A stretch of 64,000 bases of DNA from Bacteroidia bacterium (GCA_033391075.1 JAWPMV010000001.1:3410001-3474000); one strand, 5' to 3'; shown: positions 1 to 9,133, numbered from the stretch's first letter. Numbers and translations: made by a program. Notes: generated from the sequence alone by a model not told the origin.

Positions 1-1634
1 TAGCGATTGACAAGGGTTCTGTATAATCTACCATTTTGGGGCTGGACGACTACATTGGCCAATTGTTCCAAACGATCTTTAAGCAATTCAGCATCTACCT
101 CACCTAATTCCGGATAGATAAAAGCCGGCTGGGAAAAGCGACCTGTGGGCTTATCACAGCGGTGGATTTCTAAAACTGTATCCGCAAAGATATTGGCGAA
201 AGCATAGGCCTGATCTAGGCTTACATTATTCACAAAACTATCATGACAGGAGGCACATTTTAGATTAAGTCCCAAAAAGGTTTGAGAGACATTTTGGGCA
301 GCTTGCATTTCTACACTTTGGCTGGAATTGACAACCCCTCTCCATTTAATTCCTCTCAGGAATCCCTGAGAATTTTCATTAGGATTGAGAACTTCTGCTA
401 CCATTTGATCATAGGGCATTTCCTCCAGAAGGGCCTGATACAACCAATCTGTAATCCTTGTCCTTCCTCCTGTAATAAATCCGGTACCCGAATAATCATT
501 CCTCAACAGGTCGTTCCAAAAACTCAACCAGTGCAGCGCATAGGCCTGATCTTCTCCTAATAATTTATCTATCAGTCGAGATCTTTTGTCTGGAGTTTTA
601 TCATTGACAAAGGCTTCGACAGTAGTTTTTTCAGGTAACAAACCCAAAATATCCAGGTAGACCCTACGCACAAATCTCCGGTCATTGATCAATTCCGGCC
701 ACTCGAGATTATTCGTCTGAAAGTATTGTTCCAGGAATTTATCAATCGGCTGCTCAACATGATCAGCGCGGGGCAATTCAGGTCTGCTTAACGCCATTTT
801 CGCTTCCGGGAAAATCTTCAGGCTTTCGTTTGCCCAATGAGCGCCCTGATCAATCCAAAGTTTTAGCAGGCCGATTTCTGCAGTTGAAAGTCTTTTGCCT
901 TTAGGAGGCATAGCTTCTTTATCCTGTTTACTGAGATTTATTCTTCGATACAATTCGCTGGCTTCGGCATTTCCCGCTACAATTACTTTTCCACTTTCTC
1001 CTCCAAGAAAAATCCCATCTCGATCATCCAGTGCCAATTCTCCTTTTTTCTTGGCTGTACTGTGACATTGATAACAGCGGTGTGCAAAAATGGCCCGTAC
1101 TTCCAGGTTCAGTTTGTCCAGCTGTTTCTCACTTAGCGTATCTGTATCCGTATAATTTGCAAACTGCGCCCAACTGGCCTTTGTGGTCTCTTCTCCAGTA
1201 TCTTCCCTAGCTAGACTAAGATAATCCTCTCCATGCGTAATACTGGCTCCCAGATGTCCGGAAATCCCGATAAACAAACAACTGATTCCCAATGCACTGA
1301 TGGGGAGCCAGCCGGGCAATTTTTTCCTCCGTGAATAGATAAGAGCAGTCAGTATAGCAAACCCACTAGCGATAAGGGCTTTTTCTTGATGGTTTTCCAG
1401 GAGTTCTCCCGCATATTCTCCTCCCCAATACAACAATTGACCAAAAGCAGCTGCAAACAAACAAGAGATCGCACCCAAATAGATCAGTTTGCTATAATCC
1501 TGATTTTCTTTCTTGCCTAATTTCCACAACTCAAGCACAAAAGCCGTTATCAGGATTCCCACAGGAAAATGAACCAACATAGGATGTAATCTCCCTAAAA
1601 AACTGAGGAACCAGGAATCGGCAACAACTTCCAT
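1..1634 (-). CDS. PSD1-type cytochrome c / DUF1549 protein, 3' end cut by the window edge
   Basis: About 544 codons are visible; the frame is still open at base 1, so the C-terminal part (normally DUF1553) is missing. The N-terminus carries several hydrophobic segments (around residues 18-36, 48-65, 80-95 and 105-125), a membrane anchor typical of the Bacteroidota versions. A planctomycete-type cytochrome c domain follows, with heme motif CYQCH at residues 187-191 and the downstream methionine in AMPPKG. A DUF1549 domain starts near residue 260 and contains a second CxxCH motif, CASCH, at 460-464. The family occurs beside sulfatase and glycosidase genes in Planctomycetes and some Bacteroidota and is presumed to carry out redox chemistry on polysaccharide-derived substrates, but no reaction is established. 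The start at 1634 is the first ATG in frame and gives MEVVADSWFLSFLGRLHPM. Nothing upstream suggests an operon partner. Confidence 0.85.
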   Translation of the reverse strand, partial: MEVVADSWFLSFLGRLHPMLVHFPVGILITAFVLELWKLGKKENQDYSKLIYLGAISCLFAAAFGQLLYWGGEYAGELLENHQEKALIASGFAILTALIYSRRKKLPGWLPISALGISCLFIGISGHLGASITHGEDYLSLAREDTGEETTKASWAQFANYTDTDTLSEKQLDKLNLEVRAIFAHRCYQCHSTAKKKGELALDDRDGIFLGGESGKVIVAGNAEASELYRRINLSKQDKEAMPPKGKRLSTAEIGLLKLWIDQGAHWANESLKIFPEAKMALSRPELPRADHVEQPIDKFLEQYFQTNNLEWPELINDRRFVRRVYLDILGLLPEKTTVEAFVNDKTPDKRSRLIDKLLGEDQAYALHWLSFWNDLLRNDYSGTGFITGGRTRITDWLYQALLEEMPYDQMVAEVLNPNENSQGFLRGIKWRGVVNSSQSVEMQAAQNVSQTFLGLNLKCASCHDSFVNNVSLDQAYAFANIFADTVLEIHRCDKPTGRFSQPAFIYPELGEVDAELLKDRLEQLANVVVQPQNGRLYRTLVNR

Positions 1635-1858
1635 ATCGGGAAAAAATTAAAAGCTCAATATGGGATATGAGCCCTAAGTAGTAGTATGAATTTTCAGTTG
1701 ATTTAGAAATATCAGCTGAGCAATACTTTAATATAGCAAGCCCTGAGAATAATGTAAAATTTGATGTAAAACGAAATTGTCGGCTCGTTATACAAACAAC
1801 ATACACAGTTACATGCAAAGGATCTACCCGATTTAAGAATTATAGTATCCTAAGAAGC

Positions 1859-2308
1859 ATGATAGAGATTATCCCCGCAAACAAGAAACATATTGCTTCT
1901 ATTGAAGCATTAGCGAAAAGAAGGCCTAAGAAAAATATTTGTAAGGAGTCCCCTATACTTTATTATCTAGCCTGTACCGTTTTGAAAAACTACTCTTTTG
2001 TAGCTATAGAAGCCGGCGAATTGATCGGTTATATTCTATCCTTTCAGGCCACAGCCCAAAACTATGTATGGCTACAAGAGGTTTTTGTCCATCCGGAAAA
2101 GCACGGAAGGAAACTCAGTAGCCAACTGCTGCTGGCACTTGAATCACACCTCAAAGGCATTTGGACAACCCCTGTTAAAAGCATAAAAGTCGCCCTCCAA
2201 ACAGATGACTATGTGGAGAAAGACTTTTATGAGAGTCACCGCTTTAAATTTACGAGAAGCGATGAGGCTCTGGGGAAAGAGATTTATCAGAAAAGGGTGA
2301 TCGCCTAA
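1859..2308 (+). CDS. GNAT family N-acetyltransferase
   Basis: This 149-residue protein has the length and layout of a single-domain GNAT enzyme, which transfers an acetyl group from acetyl-CoA to an amine. The core strand VWLQEVFVHPE (around residues 77-87) and the following HGRKLSSQLL segment match the beta4-alpha3 region that binds the CoA pyrophosphate, although the usual R/Q-x-x-G-x-G/A signature is degenerate (G-R-K-L-S). The C-terminal DDYVEKDFYESHRFK is the typical late motif with a Tyr in the active-site region. The substrate cannot be predicted. The gene is convergent with the DinB-like gene, and their stop codons overlap in the tetranucleotide CTAA. No operon partner is present. Confidence 0.75.
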   Translation: MIEIIPANKKHIASIEALAKRRPKKNICKESPILYYLACTVLKNYSFVAIEAGELIGYILSFQATAQNYVWLQEVFVHPEKHGRKLSSQLLLALESHLKGIWTTPVKSIKVALQTDDYVEKDFYESHRFKFTRSDEALGKEIYQKRVIA

Positions 2309-2928
2309 GGGCGATTTTTCCCCATGAATACACTCACCTTGGGATTCATGGGATTCCCGGTAATTCTCCTAAAAGAAACTAACTGACCTGTATGATAGAT
2401 GGCATCTGCAATTGGTCCATTGATCATATTCCAGTAGGGAAATTCAGAAGTATTATCTCCGTTTTGGAAGATGACATTCAATTCTGAAAGATCTTTCTCA
2501 GGATTGTTTTTCAGAATTTCGCTGGCCTCTGCAAGATTCTTTAAGGTAGCTGCACGCAATGCTTCATAGGTCTCCGGAACGTTCTTCGCAGGTCTGATAT
2601 TTGGCGCATTCTTGCTGGCATTAATGATAGTGCCTGAGAGCCCGTATAGATGAAGCAAAGTCTCCATGGTAGTTCTGGCATCCTCGCTGGGTTTATAAGC
2701 CAAATCCTCTTCTCTAAGGCCTTCTGTCGCCCAATAGTAGCGATAGCCCAAACCATCAATCATCCGTGCAGCAACTGTGCCGGCTGTATAGCTTTCAGGG
2801 GAAAGTCCGATTTCTTCATAGGGTAATTTTTCTTCCATAGCAGTAGGAGAGCTGTTTTGACCTGAAACTGCACTAAGCAGAAAAAGGAAGATAGTGGTAA
2901 AGGCAAGATTACTTTTCATCGAAAACAT
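2305..2928 (-). CDS. secreted DinB-like / DUF1572-type four-helix protein
   Basis: The 207-residue product begins with a clear signal peptide (a hydrophobic stretch ending in AVSGQ). The mature part is helical and has the DinB-fold hallmarks: a His in METLLHLYGL (about residue 92) and the C-terminal block DAIYHTGQLVSFRRITGNP (about residues 176-194), where the His would complete a metal site. DinB-like proteins are putative metal-dependent transferases or hydrolases, often linked to thiol or stress chemistry; export makes this an unusual member with no known substrate. An internal ATG at 2919 (MKSNLAF...) is an equally good start. The gene diverges from the trans-sulfuration enzyme gene across a 67-bp gap that contains a perfect inverted repeat. 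Confidence 0.75.
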   Translation of the reverse strand: MFSMKSNLAFTTIFLFLLSAVSGQNSSPTAMEEKLPYEEIGLSPESYTAGTVAARMIDGLGYRYYWATEGLREEDLAYKPSEDARTTMETLLHLYGLSGTIINASKNAPNIRPAKNVPETYEALRAATLKNLAEASEILKNNPEKDLSELNVIFQNGDNTSEFPYWNMINGPIADAIYHTGQLVSFRRITGNPMNPKVSVFMGKNRP

Positions 2929-2934
2929 GTAATT

Positions 2935-2981
2935 TAAGTCAGGATTCTATGGTAAACGCAAAACTAAGAAACCCTGACTTA
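2935..2981. promoter_or_regulatory. inverted repeat in a divergent promoter region
   Basis: TAAGTCAGG (2935-2943) and CCTGACTTA (2973-2981) are perfect 9-bp reverse complements separated by 29 bp. They fill most of the 67-bp gap between the DinB-like gene (minus) and the trans-sulfuration enzyme gene (plus). The pair could be an operator for a dimeric regulator or the closing stem of a 5' UTR structure. I see no match to a known SAM riboswitch class. Confidence 0.35.
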
Positions 2982-2995
2982 TAAATCTCTTTTTC

Positions 2996-4171
2996 ATGAA
3001 AAAGCTTTCCCCGGCAACTACTTCCCTTCATGCTGATCGACAGCTGGAGCAAAACAAAATGGTGGCTCCTCCCCTCTTTCAGTCTGTAACCCAAACCGCT
3101 GATTCGGCAGAGGACTTTGCCCGTATGGCGTCTCAGCCACTGGATGATGATTTTTATACCCGCTATGGAAATCCAACCAGTAGCCGAATTGCAAAAGTAA
3201 TTGCTGAGCTTGAAGGAGCTGAAGCAGGCATGATGCTGGCATCTGGTATGGGAGCCATTTCCACTGCGATTCTGAGTTTTTTGGAAAAGGGAGATCATGT
3301 AATCGCTCAGAAAAGCCATTATATCGGCACGACGAAACTCATGCAAGAATTTCTGCCTCGATTTGGAGTGGAAGTGAGTATGGTAAAGCAATCGGAAACC
3401 GCTGCTTTCGAAGCAGCCATTCGTCCAAACACAAAACTCATCATGCTGGAAAGCCCGGTAAATCCCACCATGGAATTGACGGATCTGGAAGCTATTGCTG
3501 AGTTGGCGAAAAAAAAGGAAATCTTAACGCTCTGCGACAATACCTTTGCCAGCCCAATTATTCAAAGGCCAATAGAATGGGGCATTGATCTGGTCTTGCA
3601 TAGCGCGACTAAATACCTGGGAGGTCATCATGATCTGTTGGCGGGATGTGTGGTAGGGAGGAAAGATCTTTTGGAAAAAGTATGGAGTCAAAGCATCGTT
3701 TTAGGAGCCAGTGCAGCCCCTATGAATAGTTGGTTGGCCCTTAGAGGAATTCGCACCTTGGATCTTCGGGTAAAAAAACAAAGCGAAAATGCCTTGAGAA
3801 TTGCTAAATTTCTTGAAGAACAAGCAGAAATTTCCAAAGTTTATTATCCGGCACTGGACTCACATCCCCAAAAGGCATTGGTCGGGAAACAAATGCAAGG
3901 CATGGGAGGAGGAGTGATGAGTTTTGTACTGAAAAAAGGCTATGATGCAGGGGTAAAATTTCTGGATAATTTGCAGATCATTTTACATGCAGCCAGTCTG
4001 GGAGGGATAGATAGTCTGGCTATATTGCCGGCGGTAATGTGGGGAGGAAGATTGCCGGAGGAGGTCATCAAGGAACAAGGACTTGAGCCGGGCATGATTC
4101 GCATGGCTATTGGAATTGAAGATGCTGATGACCTTATTGCTGACCTTTCACAAAGCTTACACCAACTGTAA
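2996..4171 (+). CDS. PLP-dependent trans-sulfuration enzyme (cystathionine gamma-synthase / methionine gamma-lyase family)
   Basis: The 391-residue protein has the normal length for the Cys/Met metabolism PLP family (fold type I). Visible motifs are TRYGNPTSS near residue 55 (the Tyr and Arg contact PLP phosphate of the neighbouring subunit), ASGMGAISTAI, the PLP Asp in LCDNTFASP (about residue 180), and the Schiff-base lysine K206 in HSATKYLGGH. C-terminal SLGGIDSLAILPA and RMAIGIEDADDLI fit gamma-synthase or gamma-lyase members. Homology alone does not separate cystathionine gamma-synthase, cystathionine gamma-lyase and methionine gamma-lyase. The gene is cytoplasmic and leads a tightly spaced same-strand run; the next start is 12 bp after its stop. 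Confidence 0.9.
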   Translation: MKKLSPATTSLHADRQLEQNKMVAPPLFQSVTQTADSAEDFARMASQPLDDDFYTRYGNPTSSRIAKVIAELEGAEAGMMLASGMGAISTAILSFLEKGDHVIAQKSHYIGTTKLMQEFLPRFGVEVSMVKQSETAAFEAAIRPNTKLIMLESPVNPTMELTDLEAIAELAKKKEILTLCDNTFASPIIQRPIEWGIDLVLHSATKYLGGHHDLLAGCVVGRKDLLEKVWSQSIVLGASAAPMNSWLALRGIRTLDLRVKKQSENALRIAKFLEEQAEISKVYYPALDSHPQKALVGKQMQGMGGGVMSFVLKKGYDAGVKFLDNLQIILHAASLGGIDSLAILPAVMWGGRLPEEVIKEQGLEPGMIRMAIGIEDADDLIADLSQSLHQL

Positions 4172-4183
4172 ATAAACCTACAC

Positions 4184-5851
4184 ATGAAACGCTACTTCGT
4201 CCTCGCCTTATTTTTATCTTTTCTATGTACGCTAAGTGCTCAACTTGATCCTGAAAAAGAACAAGCCATAGATGAACTATTCTCTAGCTGGGATGCAGGT
4301 AATCATCCGGGTGGAGCTGTCGGGATTATGAAAGAGGGAGAAATCATTTATTCTAAAGGTTTTGGACTTGCCAGCCTCGAATATAAGGTTCCCAATTCCT
4401 ATGGGACTATTTTCAATATAGCCTCTGTATCCAAACAGTTTACCTCTATGGGGATTGTTCGCTTAGAGGAAATGGGCAAATTATCGGTAGATGACGATAT
4501 CCGTAAATACCTGCCAGAATTGCCAGACTTTGGCCATACAATTACGCTCAGACATTGCATGTACCACACCAGCGGTATGAGAAGCCTCCACGCCATGTTG
4601 GGCATGGCAGGTTGGAGAGGAGATGATAGCCGAACAGATGAGGATCTTTTTCGCTTTATGAAACGTCAAAAAGAGCTCAATTTTGCTCCGGGTGAAGACA
4701 ATCTATATTGCAATACCGGCTATATGTTGCTGGCAGTAATCATCGAAAGACTTACCGAAGAACCTTTCTCTGAATGGATGAAAAAGAATGTATTCTTAGC
4801 CCTGGGTATGAACCATACTTATGTAGAAGATGATTACAGCCGGGTAGTTCCCAATAATGCTACTTCCTATTATCGGGGAGGTGAAGAATTTAGTCGTGCA
4901 GTCGAATACTGGGGCTATGTGGGTTCAGGGAATATGCATTCTACAGTAGAAGACTTGTTGTACTGGATGGACAATTTTCGCAATCCCAAAAGAGGCTGGG
5001 AAAAAGCTTTCAGGCGGATGCAGGAAGTTGGTAAACTCAACAATGGAACCAGCATCAATTATGCATTTGGGATAAATATAAATGAAGTATTTGGAAAGAA
5101 ATTTATCGGTCATGGAGGAGCAATTGGGGGATTTCGATCCAATGTCATCTGCTTTCCCCAGGAAAAACTCAATATCGTCGTGCTCGGAAATTTCAGTTCT
5201 TCCGGACCTCAGGGAAAGGTATTCCAAATAGCCGAAATCCTCATGGACGTAGAAGAAGCTGAATCAGAGTCCTCCGAAGTAGCCATAGATGCTATCCAGC
5301 TTTCCTCCAAAAAACTCAAACAATTCGAAGGAGATTACTGGAACCTCAAGGAGAACTACACTCGGAAAATTTATGAAAAAGATGACACCCTTAGGTATTT
5401 CAGATCAGAAGGAAATGAGACCATTCTTATCCCCATCTCCGAAAACAGCTTCCAAATGATGGGCCTTCCTTTTGTAGCCACGGTAAGCTTCAAACCTGGC
5501 AGCAAGAAAAGCATGATCATGAGATTTAGCCAGGCAAATGAAGGAGTGGAAGAAGATTTTGAGCGATATACAAAACCAGAAGTGAATGAAGAATTCCTTC
5601 AGAAATTGAGCGGGGTCTATTACAGCCCGGAACTGGATACCCATTATACCATTAGCACAAATGGAAAAACACTCACTGGCTACCACAATCGGCACGGAGA
5701 ATTTACCTTGAGTGTAAAAAGAGAAAATTATCTTTCCGCCGACCACGGAGCTTTTGGGTCTATCAAAGTTAAACGAGATAAGAAGGGAGAAGTAGCAGGT
5801 TTTTATGTGAGCAATGGACGTGTGAGGAATATGTGGTTTGTAAAAAGATAA
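4184..5851 (+). CDS. secreted serine hydrolase, beta-lactamase / class C PBP family, with C-terminal extension
   Basis: The 555-residue protein starts with a signal peptide that ends in LCTLSAQ. A beta-lactamase-fold domain spans about residues 25-350: the nucleophile motif SxxK is S81-V-S-K84, and the YxN motif is Y175-C-N177. An HGGAIGGFRS block (about residue 309) stands in for the third motif (KTG/HxG). The last roughly 190 residues form a separate beta-rich extension seen in Bacteroidota esterase or peptidase-like members. These enzymes act on peptides or esters in the periplasm; a true beta-lactamase role is unlikely from context. The gene lies 12 bp after the PLP enzyme gene and is followed by a second hydrolase of the same fold. 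Confidence 0.88.
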   Translation: MKRYFVLALFLSFLCTLSAQLDPEKEQAIDELFSSWDAGNHPGGAVGIMKEGEIIYSKGFGLASLEYKVPNSYGTIFNIASVSKQFTSMGIVRLEEMGKLSVDDDIRKYLPELPDFGHTITLRHCMYHTSGMRSLHAMLGMAGWRGDDSRTDEDLFRFMKRQKELNFAPGEDNLYCNTGYMLLAVIIERLTEEPFSEWMKKNVFLALGMNHTYVEDDYSRVVPNNATSYYRGGEEFSRAVEYWGYVGSGNMHSTVEDLLYWMDNFRNPKRGWEKAFRRMQEVGKLNNGTSINYAFGININEVFGKKFIGHGGAIGGFRSNVICFPQEKLNIVVLGNFSSSGPQGKVFQIAEILMDVEEAESESSEVAIDAIQLSSKKLKQFEGDYWNLKENYTRKIYEKDDTLRYFRSEGNETILIPISENSFQMMGLPFVATVSFKPGSKKSMIMRFSQANEGVEEDFERYTKPEVNEEFLQKLSGVYYSPELDTHYTISTNGKTLTGYHNRHGEFTLSVKRENYLSADHGAFGSIKVKRDKKGEVAGFYVSNGRVRNMWFVKR

Positions 5852-5946
5852 ATCGGAATTTGAATGCTAGCCGAATCTTAGTCAAGCAACTATCGAAGAA
5901 CCTCCTGCGTCTTTCAAAGAAATTTCGACAACATAAAAGCAAACGC

Positions 5947-7140
5947 ATGCGAACTATTTACCTGGGTCTTCTGACCTTATTATTTCTCATTAGTCAACAT
6001 CTATCTGCTCAAAACTATCGAGACTCCCTTCGAATTGCCTTAGAGGAGATTGCTGCTCGTGAAATAGTTCCGGGATTTGGGGTTTCTATTGTAAATAAGG
6101 AAGGCATCTTATATGAGGAAGGCTTTGGCTATGCCAAAGTAGAAAACATGGAAGCCTATACTCCACAAACCATTCATAATATCGGTTCTGTTTCAAAAAC
6201 CTTTATCGGTATATCCATTATGAAAGCTGTGGAAATGGGGTTATTAAAGCTGGAAACGCCCATCAATGATCTTTTGCCTTTCAAAATCATTCATCCCCGA
6301 CATCCTGATAAAGCGATTACTCTTTTACATCTGGCCTCACATACTTCCGGAATCAGAGACGGACTGGTCTATGAAAAAGCCTATGTACTTAAGGAGAAAT
6401 TGGACATTCCCCTATCCGAACTCAAAGGAAGAACTCGCAAGGAATTCAAGGCTTACCTCACACATCAAGACATGAGTATGCCTCAGTATTTTCAGAAGGT
6501 TTTGGTCGAAGGAGGAGAATGGTATAAGAAAAAGAATTTCTATAAACATGCTCCGGGCGAAACCTACAAATATTCTAATATCGGAGCGGCACTAGCGGCA
6601 CACATCCTTGAAATCGCGAGCGGAGAAAGTTTCGAAGCCTTTACTCAAAAGCATATTCTCGATCCTCTCAATATGGAAGCATCGGGATGGAGATTTTCCC
6701 AGATCAATATGGACAATCATGCCCATATCTATCTTCCAGATGGATTGAAAGTTCCTAAATATAGTCTGATCACCTTCCCAGACGGTGGATTCTTAAGCAG
6801 CATTCATGACTTATCTCTTTATCTACAGGAAGCCATACGAGGTTACAAAGGAGAAGGCAAACTAATGAATCAGGAAGCTTATGTGGAAATGATGAAAGGA
6901 CATGCTCCGGGAGAAGATGACTATAGCATTTTTTGGGAGTACAGCAATCAAGGCCTGATTGGACATAATGGATCTGATCCCGGCATCTTTACCAATCTAA
7001 AATTTGATCCTGCCCTCGACCAGGGATGGCTCATTTTTACCAATACCAATCTGGACCCAAAGAATGGCAGTCTGGATCAAATCAGAGATGCATGGCGAGT
7101 TCTTAAAAAATATGGCCCCTTACTAGAAAAGCAAAACTAA
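5947..7140 (+). CDS. secreted serine hydrolase, beta-lactamase / class C PBP family
   Basis: I chose the ATG at 5947 because it directly precedes a signal peptide (MRTIYLGLLTLLFLISQ, cleavage near LSAQ). The in-frame ATG at 5833 would overlap the previous gene and add 38 basic residues before the signal. The resulting 397-residue protein has SxxK at S81-V-S-K84 and YxN at Y209-S-N211, with a C-terminal GHNGSDPGIFT as the third motif. It lacks the long C-terminal extension of its upstream neighbour, so the two are divergent paralogues rather than a recent duplication. The next gene starts 1 bp after its stop, which implies co-transcription with the S41 peptidase. Confidence 0.88.
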   Translation: MRTIYLGLLTLLFLISQHLSAQNYRDSLRIALEEIAAREIVPGFGVSIVNKEGILYEEGFGYAKVENMEAYTPQTIHNIGSVSKTFIGISIMKAVEMGLLKLETPINDLLPFKIIHPRHPDKAITLLHLASHTSGIRDGLVYEKAYVLKEKLDIPLSELKGRTRKEFKAYLTHQDMSMPQYFQKVLVEGGEWYKKKNFYKHAPGETYKYSNIGAALAAHILEIASGESFEAFTQKHILDPLNMEASGWRFSQINMDNHAHIYLPDGLKVPKYSLITFPDGGFLSSIHDLSLYLQEAIRGYKGEGKLMNQEAYVEMMKGHAPGEDDYSIFWEYSNQGLIGHNGSDPGIFTNLKFDPALDQGWLIFTNTNLDPKNGSLDQIRDAWRVLKKYGPLLEKQN

Positions 7141-7141
7141 G

Positions 7142-8593
7142 ATGAAACACATTCTACTATTTATCCTCCTTCCCTGCTTATGTATACTGGGACAGGCCCA
7201 GGATGCCACTTTCAGTCCGACACAACTCAAAGAAGACCTGAGCATCCTCAAAAGAAACCTGGAAACGGTACATCCTGCTTTATATGCCTACCATCCAAAA
7301 AAGCGATTGGATAGTGCTTTTACGGCCATTGAAGCAAATCTGAATAGCCCACTTACAGAGGTTCAGTTTTTCAGAAGAATAAGTCCGCTTTTGAAACTGA
7401 TTGCAAATGGACATACCCATTTCTTTTCTTCGGATGCTTATCTTGAAAGAAGAAGAACTTCAGATTTGATTTTCCCACTGGCTGTCTATTGGGAAAAAGA
7501 GCAATTGTATCTCCTGAGAAATGCTTCCCTGAATTCGGATCTGGAAGTTGGCTCTATCATCCAAAAGATCAATGGAAAACCAACAAAAGAAATCTTTGAT
7601 CATCTGGTATCTCAGGAAACTCGTGATGGGTATAATAAAAGCCTGCCCATCCATTCTGTTCAAAGAGCCTTCGGTTCTAAATATGCCCTTCATTATGGCA
7701 ATCCCGATAGCTATGAACTGGATATGCTTCTCCCCAATGGAGAAGAAAAAGTCTTCAAGATTGAAGCCCTTCCTTTAGACAGCATTCAGAAAAAGAGAAA
7801 GGAACGCTACGGAGCTCCTGCCAAGCCCTGGTACCAAAAGGGTGTAGATGCGTATACCCTCGAAATAGAGGGCAATACTGCCATCATGACCTTACGGACT
7901 TTTAGCAAGGGCTGGATAAAGAAGAATGGGCCTTCATACAAGCAATTTTTCAATGAAGCATTTAAACAGATAGATGATGCCAATATTGAACACCTGATCA
8001 TTGACCTCAGAGACAATGGAGGCGGGGATCCCAAACCTACCATCAAACTCATTGCTCATCTATATGATAAGCCTTTCACTTTTTATAAGCGACTAAGCAT
8101 GGTCAGCAGAGGCCTTCCTGACAAGCAGTATTACAAAGAAAAATTGGGATTACTTAAAGTGGCGCTTCCTTTTATCACAAAAAAGGAAGGAGATTTATAC
8201 GTACTCAAAGGAGTAGCCGGCCTCAAAGGCTCCAAGCCAGCTGAGCCCTATTATAGTGGTAAAACCTACTTTCTTACCAATCCTAATTCTTTTTCAGCTA
8301 CAGGAGAGGTGTCTGCCATTTTGAAAAATTACGACAGAGGTTTGTTTATAGGAGAAGAAGCCGGAGGAAATCCCAATCAGAATACCAGTGGAATCATGTT
8401 ACCGCTCGAATTCCCTAATTCAAAAATTTCTGTCCTGATGCCTATGATTTTGTTTGAAATGAATGTGGATTTCAAAAATACAGGCAGAGGAATAATCCCG
8501 GACCATATCATCAGGCCCAGTTTTGAAGATGTGATAGAGGAAAATGATCCGGTTATGGATTTTACCAAAGAGCTGATCAAAAAAGGAAAATAA
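7142..8593 (+). CDS. secreted S41-family (C-terminal processing peptidase-like) protease
   Basis: A 483-residue exported protein with signal peptide ending near LGQAQ. The N-terminal roughly 180 residues are helical and PDZ-like (VGSIIQKINGKPTKEIFDHL matches a PDZ carboxylate-binding region). The S41 core runs from about 220 to 450: strand IIDLRDNGGGDP, the catalytic serine S385 in NSFSATGE, and the following GEEAGGNPNQNTSG. The general base Lys of the CtpA type is not obvious, so it may be a tricorn- or IRBP-like member. It starts 1 bp after the preceding hydrolase gene. Together with two beta-lactamase-fold hydrolases it suggests periplasmic peptide breakdown, but the shared substrate is inference. 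Confidence 0.88.
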   Translation: MKHILLFILLPCLCILGQAQDATFSPTQLKEDLSILKRNLETVHPALYAYHPKKRLDSAFTAIEANLNSPLTEVQFFRRISPLLKLIANGHTHFFSSDAYLERRRTSDLIFPLAVYWEKEQLYLLRNASLNSDLEVGSIIQKINGKPTKEIFDHLVSQETRDGYNKSLPIHSVQRAFGSKYALHYGNPDSYELDMLLPNGEEKVFKIEALPLDSIQKKRKERYGAPAKPWYQKGVDAYTLEIEGNTAIMTLRTFSKGWIKKNGPSYKQFFNEAFKQIDDANIEHLIIDLRDNGGGDPKPTIKLIAHLYDKPFTFYKRLSMVSRGLPDKQYYKEKLGLLKVALPFITKKEGDLYVLKGVAGLKGSKPAEPYYSGKTYFLTNPNSFSATGEVSAILKNYDRGLFIGEEAGGNPNQNTSGIMLPLEFPNSKISVLMPMILFEMNVDFKNTGRGIIPDHIIRPSFEDVIEENDPVMDFTKELIKKGK

Positions 8594-8647
8594 GTTTACC
8601 GACACGGGTATTTTCTTAATTTAGCGCTGCAATAGCTAATTGGGAAT

Positions 8648-9133
8648 ATGCCGTTCGTACTGATCATAATGGGAGTAAGTGGTACAGGAAAAAGTACCAT
8701 TGGAAAAGCTCTTTCTAAAAAACTATCGCTGCCTTATTTCGAGGGAGACGAATTTCATCCTGCCACCAATGTGGAAAAAATGCGTCAGGGGATTCCGCTC
8801 AATGATGATGATCGGGTTCCCTGGCTGTTGGCATTACGGGAGCAGATTGAGCTTCAGCTGGAGAAAGGAAAATCAGCTATACTTGCTTCCTCTGCTTTAA
8901 AAGCCTCCTATCGGGAAATTTTACAGAGAGATGACAAACGGGTAAAGTTTGTCTTTCTTCATGGCTCCTATGAACTTATTCTGGCTCGTATGCAAGAGCG
9001 AGATCATGAATACATGCCTCCAAGTCTTCTTAAGAGTCAATTTGACACCCTGGAAGAGCCAGAATCAGCCATCAAAGTATCCATTGATCAGGAAGTTTCA
9101 GCCATCGTAGAGGAAGTAATTTCGAAAATATAG
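8648..9133 (+). CDS. gntK: gluconokinase
   Basis: The 161-residue protein is a P-loop kinase of the GntK type, which phosphorylates D-gluconate to 6-phosphogluconate with ATP. The Walker A motif GVSGTGKST is at residues 9-17. The gluconate-kinase signature EGDEFHPATNVEKMRQGIPL follows at about 31-50, with NDDDRVPWL directly after it. The late VFLHGSYELILARMQERDHEYMPPSLLKSQ block contains the arginine lid. Length matches the family (160-175 residues). No gluconate transporter, dehydrogenase or Entner-Doudoroff gene is adjacent, so it stands alone at the end of this gene run, 54 bp downstream of the S41 peptidase gene. Confidence 0.92.
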   Translation: MPFVLIIMGVSGTGKSTIGKALSKKLSLPYFEGDEFHPATNVEKMRQGIPLNDDDRVPWLLALREQIELQLEKGKSAILASSALKASYREILQRDDKRVKFVFLHGSYELILARMQERDHEYMPPSLLKSQFDTLEEPESAIKVSIDQEVSAIVEEVISKI

